Positions 21,128 to 32,247 of a DNA stretch of 64,000 nt are shown in pieces. Source of the stretch: Doryteuthis pealeii. Its lineage: Eukaryota; Mollusca; Cephalopoda; Myopsida; Loliginidae. Under the pieces are notes generated by a model that had not been told where the DNA came from, made no database searches, and worked only from the letters and a program-made list of their open reading frames with translations. Numbering within the stretch: the first letter of the stretch is position 1; each line of letters begins with the position of its first letter. The position numbers were made by a program, and so were the translations under genes. Location: contig CM042180.1 in NCBI GenBank assembly GCA_023376005.1, forward strand, positions 43,441,566 through 43,505,565, in the 5' to 3' direction.

Positions 21128-22520
21128 CGGTTGATTTGGGGATAGAATAAAATAGCTCATGAGAACAAAACAAGAAAGTCTTGTATTATTATCGATAACT
21201 ATAAATCGCACAATGCAATATATCCTCAAGGGAATCCCAAGTTGTTTCCAGACTCAAAAGAGCAAGAATGCCAGCCAACTCAACATCAGATCCAACAACC
21301 AGATTGCAGCATCTCGAAGTAAAACAAGGAAGAGATAAGTACATTACAATTTCTAGTATTAACACGTCATCACCTCTTTCAAATCAGAACCACAATGCTA
21401 CAATATGTACTATACCAGTGAAATGTATTTTATATGGAAAGTTTTTGATGACGAAGCATTAGGTCAAGTATTGAATTCTGATTGGTTAAGACAAAACAGA
21501 GATGATAGATCATAGGTCATAATTGCTAAAATATGTTGTCGTTTTTTCCCTACTCCTCCATCCGATGATTAGCCATCACCGACTAGCAGTCTGAAAGGAA
21601 GCAGTGGTTGAGTGAAACGCAAGATATGTGTCTGTCACCCAAGGCATTTTGACTTGAAGATTAGGATAAAACAACACATGAAAAAAAATCAAAACGAGAA
21701 AGTATTGTGTTATTATCAATAACTATAAATCGCACAAGGCAAGATATCCTCAAGGGAATCCCAAGTTGTTCCAGACTCAAAGGTGCAAGAATGCCAGCCA
21801 ACTCAACATCAGATCCAATAACCAGATTCCAACATCTCGAAGTAAAAAAGGAATAGAAGATAAGTATTTTACAATTTTTTAGTGACACGTCATCCCTCCT
21901 TTCAAATTGAGAGCCGCTACGCTACAACTTTCTCCCCGGAATAAAGTGTTGAAATGCTGTAGCACTAATATAAATCGCTCTTTGATTTGCCATTTTTGAT
22001 TGGTCACTGTAACAAACCGACAAATGATTGCTTACTAGTCGAGAGATGTCCCGTGGCGAAGTGTGGGAGAGAGGTAGGGAGAAGAGAGACTGAAAGGTCA
22101 GTTTGGAATTTGGCAGAGTGAGACGTAAGATATGTGTCTGTTCCAAAGACATCTTGACTTGTTGATAGAATAAAATAGCTCATGAGAACAAAACAAGAAC
22201 GCCATGTGTAATTGTTAAAAAATATAAATGGCTCAAGGCAAGTTATCCTCAAGTGAATCCCAAGATGTTCCAGGCTCAAAGACCAAAGGATGCCAGCCAA
22301 CTCAACATCAGCACCAACTACCAGATTCCAGCATCTTGAAGTAAAATATAAATAAAAGATAAGTATTTTACAATTATTATTGATACATCATCACTCCTTT
22401 CAAACTGAGAGCCGCTACGCTATAACTTTCTCCCCGGAATAAAGATGTTGCAATGCTATTGCGCAAAGAGAAATCGCTCTACAATGTGCCATTTTTGCAT
22501 GGTCACTGTAACAAATTCAC
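21128..22520. repeat. three ~0.5-kb tandem units
   Basis: Units start near 21128, 21661 and 22163. Each contains gaacaaaacaagaa, gggaatcccaagttgtt, gaatgccagccaactcaaca and, later, ctccccggaataaag plus the gctattgcgcaaagag region. A related piece of the last block lies at 20115-20205. The short minus frames (21661-22300) run across units and are not genes. Confidence 0.82.
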
Positions 22521-22659
22521 AACTGATAATCGCATTATCAATAAAGGCCAGTTGTGTGTATGTATGTCCGGAGGAAACTCCGAAAATAAAAAGAATTAAT
22601 GACAAATTAAATATATATACACATTCACTATCAACAGAGCTTGCTTTTTGAATAATAAA

Positions 22660-22890
22660 CAATGATTTGATTTATATTAGTGAAATTAACTTTTTAAAAA
22701 TTCAAATAGTAACAACATGGTTTTTTTATTTCTGTATATAATATTTTAAATAGGAGACATTATTTTTTTTCCTGAAGCAAGGTCTTTTTTTTTACATAGA
22801 GATTTTAATGGGGCATCCTGTGAGGTTCCAACTGTGATTCAGTTATAACGGATCTGCAACCCAAGCGATGCCGGGAAGCCGCTTCTTGTT
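22660..22890. other. AT-rich link without a recognisable feature
   Basis: Nothing seen between the tandem units and the next dispersed repeat. Confidence 0.4.
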
Positions 22891-23097
22891 TTTAGATAAA
22901 TCCGAGTTGCTTTTTGTCACGTTTGCCGAATGATGATCTTGATAAGCTGAAAATAAAATAAAAAGATGAAAAAGAGCAAGAGAAATATGTTGAGAGTACA
23001 GCTCGTCAAAAATTAATGGATCAGAAATCTTTGTCAAGAAAAAAAAAATACGTTATTTATCTTGTTGCTGAATTATTAAAAAAAACAGGTGCTTTTT

Positions 23098-23345
23098 GCA
23101 ATCGAGTAGAGGAGAAGGCTGTTGGTTGTGTTATATAAAGTCACAGGACTTGACAAAGAACACTCATACATATAAAAGTCATCATATTTCTGGATGTAGA
23201 GGCGCCACACCTACCATCAGCCCCTTACTTGGTTGTGTTATATAAAGTCACAGGACTCGACAAAGAACACGGAACACTCATACATATAAAAGTCATCATA
23301 TTTTTGTATGTAGGTGCACCACACCAACCATCAGCCCCTTACTGG
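23098..23345. repeat. ~120-bp direct duplication
   Basis: The block ggttgtgttatataaagtca ... accatcagccccttact occurs twice in tandem. Its end, cgccacacctaccatcagcc, is shared with SINE-B, so the duplication includes a SINE-B piece. Confidence 0.85.
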
Positions 23346-23374
23346 ATAAGTAATCATACAATAAAAGTAAAAAG

Positions 23375-23545
23375 TAAAGTCGTCGGGGTGGCCTAAAGTC
23401 GGTATCAGCCAATCAGCGAGGGCGTCTATCCCATTTTCACAAGTGCTAGAGGGTTTTTGCGTCTGAGATGGAGCGCCACACCTACCATCAACCCCTTACT
23501 TTATCGTACAGATCCCAGTGCTACTCATACGTTGACGTAAGCAGT
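23375..23545 (-). mobile_element. SINE-B body fragment, inverted
   Basis: Shares ggggtggcctaaagtcggta, cagtgctactcatacg and the cgccacacctaccatc block with 38132-38390. It runs directly into the end of an R4 repeat. Confidence 0.78.
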
Positions 23546-23610
23546 GACGTAATTTGTGTTACAGACAAAAACCGCAAGCGAATCTCCATTATTAATAGAT
23601 ATTATAACTT
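23546..23610 (+). repeat. R4 repeat, 3' end only
   Basis: cagtgacgtaatttgtgtta, acagacaaaaaccgcaagcg and aatctccattattaatag match the ends of the R4 copies at 9535, 26250 and 36043. Confidence 0.7.
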
Positions 23611-24174
23611 TGAACCTTACAAAAATTATTTTTAATGACGATGAAGTGACATCTGTAAGGAAGAGAAGAGAATGTATCTTGGGGTTTTCCGTTCTTTTAA
23701 TCTCCGGGTACCTTTTTCTTCGGCTAAGTTCTGGCCCAAAGAACCAAGTTCAAAAGAACGCGGCGTCGGGAGGGGGGAAGTGGGTGCTAGCAGAAGACAA
23801 ATCGATAAACTCGTTCAAACCGATAGAAACACTTCCACATTTCCTTCGATTTTATTTTTTATACTAATTATTGTATAGATTTTTTTTTTTCATTGTGAAC
23901 TGGCATAGATAAGATAAAAGTCTGGCTGTTTTGTTTTTTTTAAGTGCAAACAATAAAAATTAATCCATCAAGGGAGAAAGACAAAAGAGTTGTTAATTAG
24001 AAACTGACTGATAATACAGTGACCCTTTTTCATTTACAAAACGATTCAATGAACAAATTATTTTCTCGGAAATTGACGGGGGCACTTTTAAAAAAAGAAG
24101 TTTACCGCCCTCGCTGAACCGGAGTAGTTCGCGAAGGGAAAGAAAAGTGTAAAAAGAAAATGAAAAAATCAATT
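23611..24174. other. AT-rich stretch without a recognisable gene
   Basis: A 103-codon plus frame (23556-23867) has no motif I recognise and begins inside the R4 fragment. I do not call it a gene. Confidence 0.4.
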
Positions 24175-24300
24175 ATAATTATCGTTATGAGTTTTTTCAC
24201 ACCAGCGTTAGCTGATCGACTTTCACTGGGGTTTGAGTGACAACATGTCTTATCGGGTCTCCAGGACCCTCCCGAGTATTCTAGCTGATCTAATACTAAA
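24175..24300 (-). pseudogene. LINE C-terminal tail, copy with ILxxVLET end
   Basis: The minus strand reads like the extreme C-terminus of the LINE fragment at 44040-44320 (QLEYSGGSWRP ... CCHSNPSESRSANAGVK against CCHSDSNERPSANADVK). Only the last 40 or so codons remain. That tail is found at the end of LINE proteins with a restriction-enzyme-like nuclease domain. Confidence 0.6.
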
Positions 24301-24377
24301 AGAATCTTCTCCTGGACGGGATCACAGTTAGATTTTATTGAATTAAGTACAATTAAAGCAATTACCTTAATCGGCCT

Positions 24378-24725
24378 TCTTCAGGTATTTCTTGTCGGAC
24401 TCGGGAACTTTCTCGGATGCGGGAACCTTCTTTTCGAACTCGGAAACTTTCTTGTCGTAGTCGGGGACCTTCTTGTAGTAATCGGGAGCCATCACAGAAC
24501 TTTGAACCTAACCCTTTATTCAGTCCACGGGGTATCATGTTCTCATTTAGCTAACCATTGCTGGGGTAGGAGTTTTGATGCGAGAAGGTTCCCGAATCCG
24601 CCAAGAAATACCTGAAGAAGGCCGGTGGGCATATCGGCCGAAACGTTGTACAGATAACAATGAAGATGGGGACAATATTCCAAATAACGCACATAATACT
24701 AATCATCAAGCCTCATCTCAAACAT
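24378..24725. mobile_element. H-b element with plus-strand hammerhead-like motif
   Basis: The left end holds a truncated minus motif (ucuucag at 24378-24384). The centre has repeats such as ttcttgtcggactcgggaac. The right end has CUGAAGA (24612-24618), stem II ggccg/cggcc, GAAAC (24640-24644) and cguuguac, followed by the gaggacaat-type unit. It is the second copy of the arrangement at 19478-19878. Confidence 0.55.
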
Positions 24726-25229
24726 AGTTGTCTACCTTTGGATCAGCCAAATTTTAATACCAAAAAAATCTCCTTCTTAATTGGACCACAGTTAAATTTT
24801 GTTGAATAAACCTCAAGTCCAGCAATTATCTTGTTTTTTCTTTTATTAAGCACATTTTTGGCGAGAATATTTTGAAAGCGTTAAACCCAAATCTCACTAA
24901 GATTCTCAGACAAATTCTTCCGCAAACCAATTTTTACTCCTCGATTAAAAAAAAAAAAGAAAGTTTTATTGGTCAGTTTTCTTAACTTTGAAAATTTGAG
25001 AAAATAAAATAAAATAAAAACTAAGAAATTTAAACAATAAAATTTAATTTAATTCAACTCGTATAGATATTTCTGTTCATTACTTTCTCATAAAAATTCA
25101 ATTTTTCTCATAAAATAATAAAAATTGAATAATTAGATTAGTGAAACAATTCTAAAAATCCTATTTGAATTAAACATGACAATGTTTATTTAATTAATAA
25201 ATTAGTGTTAATTGATTAATTTAATAAGT
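24726..25229. other. AT-rich stretch without a recognisable gene
   Basis: Very AT-rich with homopolymer runs. No feature identified. Confidence 0.4.
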
Positions 25230-25793
25230 CATATTCATTTAAACAACCTGGTTAATGGAGATTCTCAAATTTTCTGATATGGTCCATTGTGAAAATATTT
25301 TGTTCTTACATAAACTATTCCACAATAAAATGCCTGTTTCTGTTCAGAATGCTTTTGCAGTTGACTTCACCCATGCTCATGTCACTCGTGCTGACCAATC
25401 TGGGTTGCTTAATTTCCCTATCATCAACACTGTTAGTTTTGGGCATAATTCGATTCGTTTTAATGCAATTAATTCTTGGAATACTGTTCAGTCGTTATTT
25501 TTTGATAAAGAAAAGATGAAGCTTGTTTCAGTAAATTATTTTGTCCTTAAAACACTTTTGAAAAATCATTTTATTGCCTCTTATAAACAACAGATTTGCA
25601 TTTAGATTCTCACACGGCTAATTTGTCTCATGATATACATGTATATGTTTACGTTGTGTGTTTCATGTATCGTTTCCTGTGAGCGTCCAAGGGTGGTCAT
25701 GTCCATGGGATTAGCTTCACGCTATTAGGCATGGCCTCCCTTCAATAGTAGTTTAAACCAATAAAGTTTTTCTTTTACTTATATTTTTTTAAA
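25230..25793 (+). pseudogene. LINE 3' end: C-terminal tail plus UTR
   Basis: The frame 25255-25605 (116 codons) reads NILFLHKLFHNKMPVSVQN, HVTRADQSGLLNFP, SFGHNSIRFNAINSWNTVQS. This is like the tail after the RT domain of CR1/L2-type LINEs (an LxFLYKLxxxxxP motif, then GxxSLRYxGPxxWN). It is 5'-truncated. The 3' UTR ends with an aataaag signal at about 25761 and a T/A-rich end. Confidence 0.72.
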
Positions 25794-25911
25794 ATAATTT
25801 GTACTGCTATTGATTAATAAATTTCTTATTTCTTCTTATTTCTAATGAAATGGACGATATAATTTTCCATTCTTTGTCTTTGCAACAATATGTAGTGACT
25901 AAAACCTAAAA

Positions 25912-26110
25912 TCGATAATTCTTCCAGGCTGTGGTCATATCAGTACTGCTGTATGGCTGCACCACTTGGACCCTAACGAAGCGCCTTGAGAATAAGCTAG
26001 ATGGAAGCTGAACAAGAATGTTGCGTGCAGTCTTGAACAATTCGTGGAAACAGCACCCCACAAGGAAGCAGCTGTATGGCCACCACCACCCCATCTCACA
26101 AACCATCCGA
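25912..26110 (+). pseudogene. LINE RT C-terminal fragment
   Basis: Same family as 16301-17200: FFQAVVISVLLYGCTTWTL, RLENKLDGS, a stop in place of Cys, RMLRAVLNNSWKQHP, then the Pro/His stretch ending SQTIR. About 65 codons remain, and it stops abruptly. Confidence 0.85.
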
Positions 26111-26187
26111 GGAATTGTGGAGACTTTAAAATCATAATATCATTAAGAAACTCCCATAGCAATAATGTTAACATCATTTTGACACAC

Positions 26188-26188
<1 letters not shown>

Positions 26189-26246
<58 letters not shown>
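26189..26246. repeat. (TA)n tract
   Basis: About 58 bp of TA between the LINE fragment and R4. Confidence 0.97.
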
Positions 26247-26249
26247 TAG

Positions 26250-26625
26250 TACGCCTCTCCGGGTGATGTAAAAATAGATTTTTGAAACATATTGCCTGAG
26301 GGGTGGGAGTAAAAAATTCAATGTCAGCCAGTTTGTACCCGAAGTAAGTAAAATCATCAAATTCATTAAAGGATTAAAAAATAAAACAATTTGAAATATA
26401 AACTTTAAATATATATTAAAATAAAACAAACTATATATAGATATATAATACCAGTCATGTATTTATTAAAAATTGTTTTAAAAACAATGAGGACTGTCTA
26501 ATGTTGCATGTTCAAATTTTGAGTGTATTTATTCTATGCTATGACGATTTTGGGTAATGTGACATAAGCAGTTACGTAGTTTTTGTTAACGACAAAAACC
26601 GGAAGCGAATCTCCATTATTAATAT
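26250..26625 (+). repeat. interspersed repeat R4, copy 2
   Basis: The best full copy: gtgatgtaaaaatagatttt, attgcctgaggggtgggagt, tgaggactgtctaatgttgc, gacataagcagttacgtagt, gaagcgaatctccattatta. (TA)n lies on both sides. Confidence 0.75.
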
Positions 26626-26782
26626 ATATATATATATATAATATATATATATATATATTTGGAGGATATGTGCTTAATTGACGTCGTACCTAATTTTGAA
26701 AATTAATTAGTTAATAATTAATGAATTTTAGGCGGGCATATATGTTCAAATGTAAGGCTAAACCGATCGAGAAAATGTCAAT

Positions 26783-26824
26783 CCCTGAATGTACATTTCG
26801 ACCTATTAGGTCTCATCAGCAGGG
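26783..26824 (-). ncRNA. type I hammerhead ribozyme, left copy
   Basis: Minus strand: cccug (26824-26820), CUGAUGA (26819-26813), stem II gacc/gguc, GAAA (26799-26796), a self-complementary stem III uguaca, H17 U, then caggg (26787-26783) giving a perfect 5-bp stem I. Intact core. Confidence 0.88.
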
Positions 26825-26979
26825 TTATAGACATGGGAGACTGCTCCGTGTGTGACTCGAAACCTCGACTGCCAAGATGACTTTAATTAAGCACATATCC
26901 TCCAAAAATTGTCGGCTAAAAAAGCCATATCAAATAAACACATTGTTTATTTACTCACTCTCATACTGTCCTGGCCAGC

Positions 26980-27035
26980 TGGTGTAGTGGTTAGAATCTC
27001 CGCCTGTCAGCTTGGCAGTCGAGGTTTCGAGTCAC
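26980..27035 (+). other. tRNA-Asp-like Pol III promoter region
   Basis: Box A tggtgtagtggttag (26980-26994), an anticodon-loop-like cgcctgtcag with GTC (27006-27008), and box B ggtttcgagtc (from 27024). The whole stretch lines up with tRNA-Asp. Acceptor pairing is lost, so it is not a working tRNA gene, but the boxes could still recruit Pol III. The hammerhead starts about 30 nt after box B. Confidence 0.75.
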
Positions 27036-27062
27036 ACACTGAGCAGTCTCCCATGTTTATAA

Positions 27063-27107
27063 CCTTGCTGATGAGACCTAATGGGTCGAAATGTACATTC
27101 GGGGATT
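27063..27107 (+). ncRNA. type I hammerhead ribozyme, right copy
   Basis: ccuug (27063-27067), CUGAUGA (27068-27074), stem II gacc/gguc (loop uaaug), GAAA (27088-27091), stem III uguaca, then cgggg closing stem I with two G-U pairs. Intact core and slightly weaker stem I than the left copy. Confidence 0.85.
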
Positions 27108-27283
27108 GAAATTTTCTCGATTTGTCTAGCCTTACATTTGAACATATATGCCTACCTAAAATTCATTGATTATTAACTAATTAATTTTAAAATATTAGGT
27201 ATGACTTCAATTAAGCACATATCCTCCAAAAATTGTCGACTAAAAAAAGTCATATCAAATAAACACAATTGTTTGTTTACTTA

Positions 27284-27289
<6 letters not shown>

Positions 27290-27339
<50 letters not shown>

Positions 27340-27340
27340 C
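27290..27340. repeat. (TA)n tract
   Basis: Borders the composite element on the right and a LINE fragment on the left. Confidence 0.95.
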
Positions 27341-27620
27341 ATCACAGAGAGCGATGTTAATACATGAATAGCAAAGGCATGGTCGGTCACAAACAAATGA
27401 TCTCATTGACAGGCTAAAACGACAATTCTTCAGTACTGCTGTATGGCTGCACCACTTGGACCCTAACGAAGCGCCTTGAGAATAAGCTAGATGGGAGCTG
27501 CACAAGAATTCTGCGTGCAGTCTTGAACAAGCCGTGGAAACAGCACGCCACAACGAAGCAGCTGTATAGCCACCTGCCCACCATCTCACAAACATCCGGG
27601 TGATACGGACAAGGCATGCA
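27341..27620 (+). pseudogene. LINE RT C-terminal fragment
   Basis: Same family as 16301-17200. It starts at the codons for DVNT, then TGA at the same place as in the 16301 copy (aatacatgaatag), then broken frames for the LLYGCTTWTL, RLENKLDGS, SLEQAVET and HHLTN regions, ending near aagacatg-like acaaggcatgc at 27610. Several indels. Confidence 0.82.
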
Positions 27621-29825
27621 GGAACACGGCGGAGAAGCACCCCACAAGAAACAAAAAGCCAAACTATTTTCAGCACCGTCTCTCCCTCCTGGAACGCCCA
27701 CACTCCATGGGCATCTAATGGTGCGCGCACCCCCCACCAAGGACCTTCACACGCTTGACCCACCCTGCATGGATAGATTAAGCTGGTTGCTTGCAAACGA
27801 AGAAACTCACCAGGCCACGACAATATGATAAAGATGATAGGCACACACACACCAGTGCACGAAGTGATAAGGAGAACAGAAAATTACAGTTAAAAGTAAC
27901 GGACAAAACACTGGAGAAGAAGAAGAAGAGACGAAATAAACAAAGAGAGCAAGAACACAAAGAACCGGAGAGAATAAGAGAAGAGAAACTGATCGCAAGA
28001 GAAGAGACGATAGAATCTGAAAGAAGGATGAGGAAACAAGAGAAAAGAAGGACAGACAGACAAAAGCACAAAAATAACTCTTAAAGAGGCCGAAATATAC
28101 AAGGAAAAGGGCGGGCGGAACAAACCAAAACCAAAGGCCCAACCAACCACCCCACAAACAAGGGAGTAGAGAAATGTTTAATATCAACGAAAGAGACATA
28201 CATGAGAGAGATGAAGGGGATTGACGAATAAAAATAAAAAGAGACATACAGAAACCGAGAGAGCGACCATACGACAGACACAAAGAAAGAGAGCAAAGAA
28301 GAAAGGTGAAAGAAAGAAAAGAGAGAGAAAGAGAAAGCAAGACCGACGAAGAGGAGAGAGAAAGAAGAAAAGGGAAGAAAGGATGTAGTCGCGGGGAGCA
28401 AAATGTATAATATAAACTAATATCCAAAATAGCAAGAAAGAAACCCAAATGACATTAAATAACACACACAGCACAAAAGAGAAAGGAACTAGAAGTACAT
28501 AGAAAGAAAGAAAAGTAAAGAGAAAGGAAAGGAGAGGAAACACCACAGCTGAGAAGGACGCAAGAAGGAGGACGAAGCCCAGACGCAGAAATAATTAGCG
28601 CTGAATCAAAACTAAACACACGCTAAGAAAAACAGTCCTAAAAATACCTCGCACAATATTTTCACAATACGCAAAGTATATCACGATAAAGCAACATAAT
28701 GCCAGGCAAAATTGACAACTCTACACATTGACCTGTATGCAAATAATCGTGCAACCGCCGAAGCCAAGAAAAGGAAAGCTATCCGTGCAACAAGAGACAA
28801 AAAGAAAAGACAAAAACCCAATATAATTTAACACAAAAAGACGAACGAGAGAACGGAAGACGAGCTCTCTCCTGAAGTGCAAGGAACAAGCAGAAGCGAG
28901 AAGATGCAGAAATAGATAAACCGAAAAAAAAGGGAAAACAGAGACACGCGCCTCCTCTTCCCGGTTGAAAACGCGGACCGAGACAAGATAAAGAAATAAA
29001 TTAATAAACCAAATGCACCCCGTATCCACTACAGATCAAGACAATCTAAAAAAACCCGCAAGTGGATATTTAATCTAGTATATAACCAAGGCTAGCGAGC
29101 AACAAAAAACAACCAAAAAAACAAAAAACAAAACACAAAAACCAAAACATGAAAGCAAACAGGTGTCATTCAGTCCCAGCGAGCAGCAAGTAGAAAGCAA
29201 GAATAAAACATCGTCGCCTCCACGCCCAAGTCACAATCAGACTATACCACCTGGCAGTTCATTGTGAACAAACTAAGCCGACTTTTCAAAGATCAAAAAA
29301 AATCACCTGAATTTAATCATTGTAATAGAACACTGTCGACACCCTCACCCACAATACACACACCGACAGAAAAATAAAAGACCAAAGTCCAATATTTTTA
29401 TTATAAACCGTGTCCTAGAATCGGCTCTTTATCGAAGACCAGTAGGTCGGCTAAGTTGTGACGCAGACTGAAAGGCAGCCTATGAACAAGCGGATTCCCA
29501 GCCCCCACAAACAAAAGCGCGTACAATAAATGTTTGGCCATATCTGGCGAGGGGAAGAGTGTTAAATGCGAATGACTACGGATACATCGAAACTAGCTAC
29601 CTCCTCGTACTGAGTGTTGTAAGTAGAGACCCAAATAAAGTATATCCGAATTTGCATTAAGCGCAGTCGAACGAGCAGAAATAAAGACGGACTGTCGCGA
29701 CAGGACGAGTAAGAAGAAAGTGTTTTGGACGGCAAGGTGAAATCTGACGACTGCATTTTGATGTGAGAAAGTGGCGTGTTCGGATTGGGAAAGGAATGCA
29801 TTTCGTTCAGATTGGGAGAGACTTA
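27621..29825. other. T-depleted, A-rich stretch without a recognisable gene
   Basis: From about 27840 the plus strand is purine-rich and very poor in T, with gaagaagaagaagaga-type runs. The many long minus-strand frames follow from the low T content (few stops on the opposite strand) and show only Ser/Leu/Phe-rich translation. No domain recognised. Sequence quality is doubtful here. Confidence 0.6.
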
Positions 29826-30028
29826 AAGGAAAAAAACCCACACACAAAAAAAAAAAAAAAAAAAACAAAACACCCCCCAAACACCAACCAAACAAAAAAA
29901 CAAACAAAAAAACAAACAACAAACACAAAAAAAAAAAAAAAAACAACAAACAAACACAACAACAAAACAGAACTCACCACACAAAAAAGAAAAAACACAA
30001 AAAAACCCCAAAAAAAAAACCAACAAAA

Positions 30029-30063
<35 letters not shown>

Positions 30064-30316
30064 AAAAAAAAACAAAAAACACACAAAACACACCACCAAA
30101 CCCACACGACAACAAAACCAAACCAAAAAAAAACCAAAAAAAAAAAAACAAAACCAACCACCACCAAAAAACAAAAAAAACAACAAACAACAACAAAAAA
30201 ACCAAAACACACAAACAAAAACCAAAAAAAACAAAAAACAACCCCACCACAACACCAACACAACCCAACCCCAAAACCCAAAAAACAAAAACAACACACA
30301 ACCAAACAAAAAACAA
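29826..30316. repeat. almost pure A/C low-complexity block
   Basis: About 490 bp with only a handful of G or T bases, made of A runs broken by C, CC or CAC. It has no repeat period. Open frames on both strands are by-products of the missing T and G. It could be a degenerate (AAC)n/(CA)n array or a basecalling/consensus artefact. Confidence 0.9.
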
Positions 30317-31385
30317 ATTTGATATTACCTTGAATATTATGGACCCTAATTATAAGAGCTATACCACATGCGTCCCTAAATGAAATTCTGACTTCACCAC
30401 AGTGCGTGTAAACACTTTGTAGAGTGCACTGAAAGAAGCGACACGAACGATGTTTTAAACTATTTATTGTCCCACCTTTATTTCATGTCTTAAAAAGTCA
30501 TCAAGCTTCCCCTTGAGTATGGATAACGAGTTTAACGGGTACATCTGCTCGAAAGAGAACAACACTTTCGACCTACGTGAATCTATCAAATTAATTACCG
30601 CTCAGCTTCTAGGCGTGGTACATCATATTTTCTTTAGAAATACCCACCCCCAATTGTTGTCAAAATAGCCAACTGCTTGATTCCAATAAACACCACAGGA
30701 AACCCGTATGCAATATAAAAAATATGAACCGTCTTCCTACTCCATTACTTCGGCTGAGGTGTGTAGCAGGCGGCGACGAGACCATTGTTCACAATGAAAA
30801 TCGTCGCGTGAGTTTGTGAGAGCACAGTAGTTCACAATAACACTTCTGAAGGTGGTGATGAACGGCGGACGGCGACGAAAATTATGCTCTCAAGACTGCT
30901 TCAGCTGGGGACTGACTTAGGCCTTCAAGAACTCCCTAACCTAATACCGATAAATCATAAGCCCACGCATTTTTAATCTTCTTTTCTGTAAAGACAATAT
31001 ATTTTTTTATCTTTTCTCTTCCCACATCACTCACCGGAAGACTAACCGCTATTCCTATTTTTAAATATATTTCTTACATCTATTCTCCTGCTTCTTGCCG
31101 GAACACACCTACCTTACTGTTCCTATCACTTTTTCTTTTAGAATATATATCTTATCTTTCTCTTCGTCTTTTTGCCGGAGCTAATTTACTCTTCCGTTGC
31201 ACAGATATGCAACCAAATCAGTCACCGAGACACTGTGGAATCAAATTTCCAGGTAATGTCATCACACAGCAGTCATGAGCATACAACACCGATAAGTGAA
31301 TATTCCCGAACCTGATTATAAAGGTTGAATAAACATGAGAATATATAATAACCCGGTTACTAATTGATTTATTTGTTTAAAGTCC
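30317..31385. other. stretch without a recognisable gene
   Basis: Normal base composition returns. gccggaacacacc and gccggagctaattt at about 31095 and 31170 show a weak short repeat. No gene or known repeat. Confidence 0.4.
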
Positions 31386-32247
31386 TATTAACAATGAGGC
31401 TAGAATATGAGGAGAGTCCTGGAATACTTGTATGTCGCATAGACCAACCAAGGAAAAAAACTGTTCAAACGTCATTTACCATTTTTAAAGTTCACCGTAA
31501 AACATATTTTTTTAAAATGTAATAAGACAAAAGTAAAGTTTAAAATCACCATAATAACATTAGACTAATATACTCGCGTAAGAGAGTCCTGAATACTTAG
31601 CTTTAACACCTCTAGATCCGAAGAGAAAAAAACTGTTCAAACTTGTCATTTACATTTTAAGTTTCACCGTAGAAAACATTTTTTTTAAAATTAATTAAGC
31701 AAAGTAAAGTTTAAAATCCTTAAACTTAGCTTAAATACTGGGGTAAGATCCTGGATACTGACTTTCACTTAGATCCGAAGGAAAAAAACTGATCTCAAAC
31801 TGGTCATTTACTATTAAAACGTTTCCACGTCACCAAACATCTATATTTTCCATAAAATTAATTAAAGCAACCAGTAAAAAGTTTAAAATCCTTACATAAA
31901 CATTAGCTAACGATATGGCGAAGAGTCACTGAGAAACTTGCTTTCACCTTAATCCGCAAGAAACCAAATCATTAAAACGAAGTCATTTACATTTAAAAGT
32001 TTCAAAGTAACACAAAATTTTAAAAATTCATAAGTAAACATTTCAATCCCATTAAAATAATTCGTTTTATTTATAATTGTCCATTTAAAGCCCTAAATTA
32101 AACATATAGCTAGCGATACTGAGGAGACTCCTCGAATACTTGACATGTCATTAGAATCCCAAGAAATGAACAGTGAAACGGGTCATTTACTTTAAAAAGT
32201 TTCAAAGTAAAACATAAAGAAACCCAGTTGCATAAGTAAATCTCTCT
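31386..32247. repeat. decayed ~170-bp satellite running into a gap
   Basis: At least five units can be followed by gagagtcctgaatacttag, aaaaaaactgttcaaac, gtcatttac and aaagtaaagtttaaaatc (near 31410, 31585, 31745, 31925, 32125). They differ by many indels. The array stops at the 100-N gap, so its real extent is unknown. Confidence 0.8.

Larger units (their letters stand above)
26661..27290. mobile_element. tRNA-Asp-like/hammerhead composite element, inverted dimer
   Basis: Right copy, in plus-strand order: a 3'-end piece (26878-26970), a tRNA-Asp-like head (26970-27035), a hammerhead (27063-27107), ctcgatttgtctagccttac and the same 3' end again (27203-27290). Left copy: the minus-strand equivalent, truncated inside the tRNA-like part at about 26876. 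(TA)n tracts flank both sides (26624-26660, 27290-27340). The order resembles a dimeric, retrozyme- or PLE-like insertion with an added Pol III promoter. No coding sequence. Confidence 0.75.

Noticed and set aside
27807..28546. 213- and 120-codon Ser/Leu/Phe-rich minus frames, superficially membrane-protein-like
   Set aside because: They lie in a T-depleted plus strand; the hydrophobic character comes from base composition and several frames are open at once.
29763..30383. Long Lys/Thr/Asn-rich and Phe/Val/Cys-rich frames on both strands
   Set aside because: They result from a block lacking T and G, so stop codons cannot occur; not evidence for coding.
32115..32140. CTGAGGA with a GAGGAG/CTCCTC hairpin in the satellite unit
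   Set aside because: GAA is followed by T instead of A, no stem III or I, and other units do not keep the core.
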